Shown: positions 59,787 through 64,000 of the stretch, in pieces | Position numbering within the stretch: the first letter of the stretch is position 1 | How the letters are laid out: every line of letters starts with the position of its first letter | Assembly: GCA_026004795.1 (NCBI GenBank) | Contig: BPJV01000001.1 | Location: 434,001 to 498,000 of the forward strand | DNA: 64,000 nucleotides | Source of the DNA: Pirellulaceae bacterium | Lineage (GTDB): Bacteria; Planctomycetota; Planctomycetia; Pirellulales; Pirellulaceae | Direction: 5' to 3' | Made by a program: the position numbers and the translations under genes | Notes under the pieces: model-generated | Told to the model about the DNA's origin: nothing | Databases searched by the model: none | The model's input: the letters and a program-made list of their open reading frames with translations, nothing else

Positions 59787-59984
59787 CTTGCCTGCTGAAA
59801 CGCGGCAGCGAATCGTCGGCTCGTAACATTGACTCGTGAAGCGCGGGGACGGATAATCACGGTTGGTGTAGAGCCGCGTAGTCCTCAGTCTACATTGCCG
59901 CGACGGACCTTCCCCCATCGAGACAGTGCTAGAGGGACGATCGACTCGTTGGATGTTGGTTCTGTTTTGATAGAGGGTTTGAAG

Positions 59985-60287
59985 GTGACGAATATTTACG
60001 TCGGCAATCTGTCGTTTCGAGCAACTGAAGAAGACCTGCGAGCTGAATTCGCACAACATGGTGAAGTGACTTCGGTCAACATCATCACGGATCGGGAAAC
60101 CGGCCGTTCCCGCGGTTTTGCGTTCGTGGAAATGCCCAATTCCGAGGAAGCGGCAGCAGCCATCGAGGCCACCAATGGCAAAGAGATTGTTGGTCGTGGA
60201 GTGACCGTCAACGAAGCGCGACCGCGGGGCGATCGGCCACGTGGTGGCGGTCGGTACGAGCGCAGTAACCGAGGTTACGACCGCTGA
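59985..60287 (+). CDS. RNA-binding protein with one RRM domain
   Basis: 100 residues starting at GTG 59985 ([18 protein letters not shown]). RNP2 is IYVGNL, RNP1 is RGFAFVEM, then a short Arg/Gly-rich tail ([19 protein letters not shown]). This is the bacterial RRM type also found in cyanobacteria, often cold-induced. AGAGGG lies seven bases before the GTG. The 3' region holds a structured element and a strong terminator, which may act in control of its own mRNA. Confidence 0.9.
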   Translation: MTNIYVGNLSFRATEEDLRAEFAQHGEVTSVNIITDRETGRSRGFAFVEMPNSEEAAAAIEATNGKEIVGRGVTVNEARPRGDRPRGGGRYERSNRGYDR

Positions 60288-60321
60288 TTCGGTGTGCTTC
60301 CAGAAAACCGTATCGGGGCAT

Positions 60322-60389
60322 GACCGAGTGTAGCTAGCGGTGAGTCCGAACAGGACGGCGGGAAGGCCCCAGCTACAGCTCAGTTGGTC
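60322..60389 (+). ncRNA. candidate structured RNA element after the RRM gene
   Basis: A long stem joins GACC-GAG-TGTAGCT (60322-60335) with AGCTACA-G-CTC-AGTT-GGTC (60371-60389): seven, three and four pairs with small bulges. It closes a loop of about 35 bases which itself can fold into GTCC-GAACA-GGAC and GGC/GCC hairpins. It lies 35 bases after the RRM stop and 28 before the terminator, so it is part of the same transcript. I know no family that fits. It may be the RRM protein's own binding site or a separate small RNA. Confidence 0.45.
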
Positions 60390-60416
60390 GCCGGCGGTCG
60401 AACGAAAGCTGTTGAA

Positions 60417-60450
60417 CGTCTCGAGGAGCATCCTTCCTCGAGGCGTTTTT
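60417..60450 (+). terminator. strong Rho-independent terminator
   Basis: CGTCTCGAGGA at 60417-60427 pairs with TCCTCGAGGCG at 60435-60445 (eleven pairs, one of them G-T), seven-base loop, followed by TTTTT. It ends the RRM gene transcript. Confidence 0.92.
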
Positions 60451-60705
60451 GTTTGCCAAGCATGCCCCCAGGACCTCGGCCGCAGGCCAGCAACACTTAC
60501 CCAACATCCTAGCCCTGGGAGACGATGGTTTTGCCCCTAGGGGCGTTGGCTGCACGGCCAGACGAATCGATGCAACCTGTGCGGAGAAAACGGATCGACG
60601 AGGCCTGGGCCGCCAATCCGATCGATTCGACATGGACAGACAGGCGGGGGGCGATGGTCGATGCGCAAACATACCCCCAAAGGCGATGGCCCGGCTATTC
60701 ACTCA

Positions 60706-61021
60706 CCAGTAGTGGAATTCGCCAGAATTCCCATGCACCACTGGTGGTGGGAGATCGTGGATGGCCCCCTCGTCGAGACCGGTTTCAGCCGCGGATCGAC
60801 GGGTTATATCAGCCGCGCCGCGGCGGCATGATCTAGCTCCGGGCGCGAGCCCGGAGTTGGATGGCCCGTTTTTTCCCAAAAGTCCGGCAGGGACGGCAAG
60901 ACCACACCCACCCGTAGTGGAATTCGCCAGAATTCCCAATCCCATTCATCAGAATTCTCACACCCACCCGTAGTGGAATTCGCCAGAATTCCCATGCCCA
61001 GTCGCCAGAATTCCCATGCAC
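60706..61021. repeat. repeats of a palindromic GAATTC motif
   Basis: The unit CCCGTAGTGGAATTCGCCAG plus AATTCCCA contains the hairpin GGAATTC-GCCA-GAATTCC. Full copies have stems at 60714-60731, 60919-60936 and 60975-60992; partial copies lie near 60947 and 61001-61021. Copies 2 and 3 share the flank CACCCACCCGTAGT. The spacing is irregular and the spacers are themselves repeated, so it is not a CRISPR. Confidence 0.8.
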
Positions 61022-61356
61022 CACCCCGCTTCGTCTCGTTCCCAGGCTCCGCCTGGGAATGACCTGCACCAGAGGCTCCGCCTCGTGAAGTACTTTGTCT
61101 TCGTCGTTTTTGTTCTTCTCTTCGTCGTCTATTCATCTTCGCCGCGAAGCGACGCGTTGAGGCTCCTCCCCCTCTTCGATAACCGATTCAAGCCGCAAGA
61201 CAACGTGACGATCGAGCTCTAAGCCTGAGTCCGGAGTTGAGTTGCCTTCGAGTTTCGTTTTCAGCCGCAGAGCGGCGTGATGATCTGGCTTCGGGCGTGA
61301 GCCCGAAGATTGAATGGCGTGTTTCTCTCAACAGTCCCGTAGGGACGGCAGGACCT
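60808..61356. repeat. three copies of an about 90-base hairpin repeat
   Basis: Copies at 60808-60903, about 61188-61245 (degenerate) and 61261-61356 align along TCAGCCGC...GATGATCTNGCT, a first hairpin, then GTTGGATGGC, then a second hairpin AGTCCCGTAGGGACGGCA-like and GGACC. The first hairpin is CTCCGGGC-GCGA-GCCCGGAG in copy 1 and CTTCGGGC-GTGA-GCCCGAAG in copy 3. A fourth scrap of the second hairpin is near 61362-61385. Between copies lie TTCCCAGGC-TCC-GCCTGGGAA (61039-61059) and GAGGC-TCC-GCCTC (61072-61084). Confidence 0.8.
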
Positions 61357-61703
61357 CGTTGCCGAACAGTCCTGTAAAGACAGCAGATCGAAGTCACGGA
61401 GCGCCCTCCCAAGGACTCTAAGCTCTTATCGCAGAGACACTTGCGGTAACCCAATGGATGGGTGGCACCAAACTGCCCCATGGAGAAAAACAAGCAAAAT
61501 TATCGTGAGCCCTCACTCGCTTTTGACAATCCCTAAGACAGCCGATGGCACATTATGAGAGGGGGAGTATTTAAGTGCTATTTGCGGTGTTTGGATTACG
61601 GGGTACATTAGGTGACGTTCTGAAGGACGATGTTCGGTAGGGCAGTGGTTGCAGGGGTATTACCTAGCTGCGGTTCTACATTCGACGGCCGTTATGTATC
61701 ACT

Positions 61704-61777
61704 CGGGGCGTGGCTCAGCCTGGTAGAGCGCTGCGTTCGGGACGCAGAGGTCGCTGGTTCAAATCCAGTCGCCCCGA
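61704..61777 (+). tRNA. tRNA-Pro (anticodon CGG)
   Basis: 74 bases fold into a full cloverleaf: acceptor stem CGGGGCG/CGCCCCG (61704-61710 with 61770-61776), D arm with GCTCAGCCTGGTAGAGC, anticodon arm CTGCG-TTCGGGA-CGCAG (anticodon CGG), T arm CTGG-TTCAAAT-CCAG and discriminator A. CCA is not encoded. Its 3' half is overlapped on the other strand by the end of the integrase frame, marking it as the integration target. Confidence 0.95.
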
Positions 61778-63394
61778 CTCAACAAAACCCCGGTTTTCCT
61801 TGGAATTCCGGGGTTTTTTCGTATCCTGGCCCGACTCTGCCAACTCCGCCCAATTGTCCTGAATTGACTCCGCTTGCACCAGATTGTGATCATTTGGTGC
61901 AAGCGTTGGTGCAAGCTTTCGGCCGTCGGTGCCGGTTGCTTTCTCCCGCTCGGATGTTGGGGAATCATCGATCGGCATATCCGGCAATGCTTCTAATGCC
62001 GATTGCACATCGAGCAACCGCGGATCGGTGTAGACGTTCATCGTTAGATCGATGCTGGAATGTCGCATCGCCGCTTGGGCAACTCTCGGTGCAACTCCCG
62101 CCTTGCTCAAGTGCGTGCCGAACGTATGCCGCAGTGCGTGAATGTCGATCGTCCGCCCCCGATCGTCTTTCTTCGGGATTCCCGCAAACGCTAGATCGCG
62201 GTCCAAGATTCGCCGCAATCCATCGGGAACGCTGAATACGGGGGTTTCTGGTGGCAATTGCGCCGGCACTGGTTGGCCGTTTGCCAGTGCCTCTTTCCGC
62301 AGTGCGTGCAACTTCTCATCCAGCCATTCGCGAATTTCGGCCGCCAGATCGCTCCGCAGTGGAATATCGGCCCCCCTTCGGCTTTTGTCCGCCGACGCGT
62401 CCAGAACGGCGTAAGGTGTCTTGCCGTCCAGTTCCAGATTGCCCACCGTTAGCGACGCAAGTTCGGATTTCCTCAAACCGGTGAGTAGATAGGTCTTGTA
62501 GATCAACGCCCGTTCTCGGCCGACGCGTTCCAGTTCGTCCCGGCGTTCCTCGCTCACTTGGGCAATTGCCTTGCCTTTGTTCGGTCCGGTGCGAATCGTC
62601 ATTGCATCATGCAACGGTCGCCGCCTTGCCGCATCGAGCAATCGCCGCAGTTCATCCTCGGTAAGTGCCCGGCGTTTTCTTCGGCAATCGGCTTTCGCGT
62701 CAGCCTTGGGAACCGTCGCAAGTGGATTGTCCAGCAACCGGCCGGTTTTCATGCACCAGTTCATAAACCCGATCCACGCCTCCCGGTAACCATTGCGTGC
62801 CCCCGCCGACATCCCTTCAGTTTGTCGGTCGAGCAACCACCGCTCGAACCGTGAAGCGTTCACGTCCCGCAACCGCATGAATCCACAATCGGCGGCAACT
62901 CGCCGCAGTCTCGATTGTGTGTTCTTCACCCTTGCCGGGTGAACTGATTTCGCTTCCAAGTGCTTAACGTAATCGTCGGCGTGCTGTCGTAGTGGCGTGT
63001 CCTGGTGGCGGCTGATGCGGTCCTCGCTGGCCGTCATGACGTTACCCCGCACCAACTCGGCCCGGCGTTTCAATTCCGCCAGCTTGGCCCGTGCGGCCGT
63101 GATGTCGCGGCATCCGGTGGACACTTCGCGAACGATTCCCTCGCCGTCGCGGTACTTGGCGATGTACGTTCCCGATTTGACAACGATTCGTTCCGTACCG
63201 TCGCGGCCGGTGGTGACCGGTGCCGTTTTCGTCTTGCCCTTGCGGGTTTGCCACGTCGCAAACCGTTCGACGATTTCGGTAACGTCCGGGTTTGCCGTCC
63301 GTTCCGCCTTGGTCGGCTTACGCCGTTTCGTCTTGACAATGGCCCCTGGTGGCAACGGCTTGGTAAACGTCTTGCGGTATACGGTCCCCATCAT
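61715..63394 (-). CDS. site-specific integrase, tyrosine recombinase
   Basis: 559 residues. Residues about 1-130 are a basic arm-binding region, 140-240 a SAM-like core-binding domain (HADDYVKHLEAKSVHPARV), then the catalytic domain with Arg in TYLLTGLRKSELASL, His-x-x-Arg in DIHALRHTFGTHLSKAG, His in AAMRHSSIDLTMNVY and the Tyr nucleophile in NVYTD. The last 20 residues (RLDLNQRPLRPERSALPG) are simply the tRNA-Pro read backwards; the natural end is set by the integration event. ATG 63394 overlaps the HTH gene stop by four bases. It drives insertion and excision of the element extending right of the tRNA. Confidence 0.93.
   Translation of the reverse strand: MMGTVYRKTFTKPLPPGAIVKTKRRKPTKAERTANPDVTEIVERFATWQTRKGKTKTAPVTTGRDGTERIVVKSGTYIAKYRDGEGIVREVSTGCRDITAARAKLAELKRRAELVRGNVMTASEDRISRHQDTPLRQHADDYVKHLEAKSVHPARVKNTQSRLRRVAADCGFMRLRDVNASRFERWLLDRQTEGMSAGARNGYREAWIGFMNWCMKTGRLLDNPLATVPKADAKADCRRKRRALTEDELRRLLDAARRRPLHDAMTIRTGPNKGKAIAQVSEERRDELERVGRERALIYKTYLLTGLRKSELASLTVGNLELDGKTPYAVLDASADKSRRGADIPLRSDLAAEIREWLDEKLHALRKEALANGQPVPAQLPPETPVFSVPDGLRRILDRDLAFAGIPKKDDRGRTIDIHALRHTFGTHLSKAGVAPRVAQAAMRHSSIDLTMNVYTDPRLLDVQSALEALPDMPIDDSPTSEREKATGTDGRKLAPTLAPNDHNLVQAESIQDNWAELAESGQDTKKPRNSKENRGFVESGRLDLNQRPLRPERSALPG
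61750..61777. other. probable attachment (att) site in the tRNA-Pro 3' end
   Basis: Tyrosine integrases of this kind commonly use the T arm and acceptor end of a tRNA as crossover site. The integrase gene is directly next to it and its frame runs into it. The exact core cannot be fixed because the second copy, at the far end of the element, lies outside the window. Confidence 0.55.
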
Positions 63395-63606
63395 CGCCCC
63401 TTTCGTCGAATCTCGATGCCGAAGTATGCCGCCAGCCGGTCGGCCAGATCCAACCGAAGCGATTGCGTGCCAGCGGCAAACCGTGCGATAGACTGCCGCG
63501 TCAGCCCGGTTTGGCGTTCCAGTTCCTTGAGCGAAACATCACGTTCGGCAATCGCCGCTTTCAGTGCTTCGGTCAAACTCTCGTAGTTGTGGTATTTCGT
63601 GCCCAT
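63391..63606 (-). CDS. small helix-turn-helix (Cro/XRE-like) DNA-binding protein
   Basis: 71 residues. The HTH lies at about 25-50 (VSLKELERQTGLTRQSIARFAAG), with conserved spacing of the XRE family; the N-terminus reads KYHNYESLTEALKAAI. It probably controls the integrase operon or acts as excision factor. Its stop overlaps the integrase start (TGATG), so translation is coupled. Confidence 0.88.
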   Translation of the reverse strand: MGTKYHNYESLTEALKAAIAERDVSLKELERQTGLTRQSIARFAAGTQSLRLDLADRLAAYFGIEIRRKGR

Positions 63607-63641
63607 GTGCTAATAATCCCCCTGGAATGTTGGAAGTCAAC

Positions 63642-63869
63642 TTATCGCCCGTCGATGCGCCTGTGCCCGATGAACCGCCCGCAGCGCCGGCATGTTGTGC
63701 GGATCCACCCCGGCCGATCATCAGCCGGTGCGTCCACCCAGTCGGCCCGGTCCATGTGATGCGGACATGACGGCGGCCCCTTCGGGTGTGTTTCAGCCGG
63801 TGCCTCCGTCATGATTCGCTGCCATGCCGCCCGCAATGCTTCCTGGATGTCGCCGCTGCCGCCGGTCAT
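63642..63869 (-). CDS. small zinc-ribbon-like protein of the integrated element
   Basis: 75 residues. A helical N-terminus (GDIQEALRAAWQRIMTEA) is followed by a possible metal site: CPHH near residue 35 and CRRC near 60 (TTCRRCGRFIGHR), with WVDAPADDRPGWIRT between. The function is unknown; similar short proteins accompany planctomycete integrative elements. GAGGT stands just before the ATG. The HTH gene follows after 36 bases, so all three genes form one operon. Confidence 0.7.
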   Translation of the reverse strand: MTGGSGDIQEALRAAWQRIMTEAPAETHPKGPPSCPHHMDRADWVDAPADDRPGWIRTTCRRCGRFIGHRRIDGR

Positions 63870-63888
63870 ACCTCACTACCTTTCTGCC

Positions 63889-63930
63889 GCGGGTGCCGCA
63901 TCCACGAAGTGGATAAATGCGGCAACCCGC
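63889..63930. promoter_or_regulatory. large inverted repeat upstream of the integrase operon
   Basis: GCGGGT-GCCGCAT pairs with ATGCGGC-A-ACCCGC (thirteen pairs, one bulge), and inside it CCAC-GAA-GTGG adds four more. It lies 20 bases upstream of the zinc-ribbon gene, where an operator or a recombination or replication site would be expected. It could also be the terminator of a gene coming from the right, but no T-run follows. Confidence 0.6.
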
Positions 63931-63959
63931 AATTATCCCTTCTGGGATATGAGAACCGT

Positions 63960-63999
63960 AGTTCCCCTAGAAATGCCCCAAAAGTTCCCCTGGCAATGC
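63960..63999. repeat. two imperfect 17-base direct repeats at the window edge
   Basis: AGTTCCCCTAGAAATGC at 63960-63976 and AGTTCCCCTGGCAATGC at 63983-63999, spaced 23 bases start to start, matching at 14 of 17 positions. The series may go on beyond the window. They could be regulator-binding sites, iterons or integrase arm sites. Confidence 0.5.
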
Positions 64000-64000
64000 G

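Larger units (their letters stand above)
60451..61703. other. 1.25-kb gene-free repeat region before the tRNA
   Basis: No protein gene is supported. Apart from the repeats listed, 60451-60700 and 61390-61700 show no motif I can name. The whole stretch looks like an accumulation zone for intergenic repeats beside a tRNA integration site. Confidence 0.5.

Noticed and set aside
60322-60389. The structure after the RRM gene considered as SRP RNA, tmRNA or a c-di-GMP riboswitch
   Set aside because: The conserved loops of those classes (for SRP the GGAAGG/AGCA domain IV loop) are absent, and a riboswitch would lie before a gene, not after one.
60706-61021. Repeats considered as a CRISPR array
   Set aside because: Few copies, irregular spacing, repeated spacers, and no cas genes in the window.
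61523-61556. TTGACA and CATTAT as a promoter of the tRNA gene
   Set aside because: The spacing is 22 bases and the pair lies about 150 bases before the tRNA; too weak to call.
61715-61777. The integrase C-terminus RLDLNQRPLRPERSALPG as a protein domain
   Set aside because: This is the reverse-strand translation of a tRNA gene, a well-known artefact of frames running through tRNAs.

Overview
The window comes from a chromosome of a planctomycete, most likely Pirellulales. This rests on gene content: a formylglycine sulfatase, a secreted protein with two DUF1080 domains, Tat-exported Gfo/Idh/MocA and DUF3500 proteins, a dockerin-bearing surface protein with the planctomycete LEPxxSRxxLA-type N-terminal motif, an unusual RpoD-like sigma factor, and short hairpin repeats between genes. 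The DNA is moderately GC-rich by eye. No species can be named from sequence reading alone.

Layout. 1-7 kb: the N-terminal part of a MEMO1-type protein (AmmeMemoRadiSam system protein B) runs off the left edge; then a membrane-anchored prenyltransferase/squalene-cyclase-repeat protein, a hemerythrin-like protein, DUF4404, ilvE, an exported methyltransferase, a cysteine-rich secreted protein and rpiB. 7-18 kb: a greatly extended Tex-family protein, an envelope-polysaccharide group (O-antigen-ligase-like protein, polysaccharide deacetylase, GT4 glycosyltransferase), a DksA/TraR zinc-finger protein, an HtrA-like protease and a secreted cyclophilin. 18-28 kb: sulfatase, a frameshifted alpha/beta hydrolase, floA, mnmA, a membrane-anchored di-haem cytochrome c peroxidase-like protein, a frameshifted SDR and a Tat-secreted Gfo/Idh/MocA oxidoreductase.

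28.2-30.6 kb is a scar of mobile DNA: the 3' end of a group II intron (maturase C-terminus plus domain V), a ParE-type toxin-antitoxin pair on the other strand, what looks like the 5' end of a group II intron, REP-like repeats, a degenerate tandem repeat and the N-terminal stub of an IS3-type OrfA. 30.6-36 kb holds a frameshifted FG-GAP protein, a DUF3500 protein and a ribose-type ABC transporter (permease and double ATPase, no binding protein). 36.9-46.8 kb: sigma factor, tmk, OPT transporter, an LRR-PDZ protein, mutY and a DUF2079 membrane protein. 47-57 kb: thrS with an internal insertion, a LOG-like Rossmann protein, folE coupled to a membrane protein, a TrhO-RluA fusion, and the dockerin protein. 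57.5-60.5 kb: DUF2617, double-DUF1080 protein and an RRM protein followed by a structured 3' region and a clear terminator.

60.5-61.7 kb is gene-free and packed with hairpin repeats. It ends at a tRNA-Pro(CGG). The right edge (61.7-64 kb) is the integrase end of an element inserted at the 3' end of this tRNA: tyrosine recombinase, a Cro/XRE-like HTH protein and a small zinc-ribbon protein in one compact operon. The rest of the element lies beyond the window.

Most genes are ordinary housekeeping or planctomycete envelope genes. The strongest leads for something new are the TrhO-RluA fusion, the structured RNA after the RRM gene, the hairpin repeat family with a compensatory base change, the intron/toxin-antitoxin junction, and the tRNA-Pro element whose cargo starts just past the window. 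Three genes carry a frame break of the same sense, which may be real decay or sequence error.
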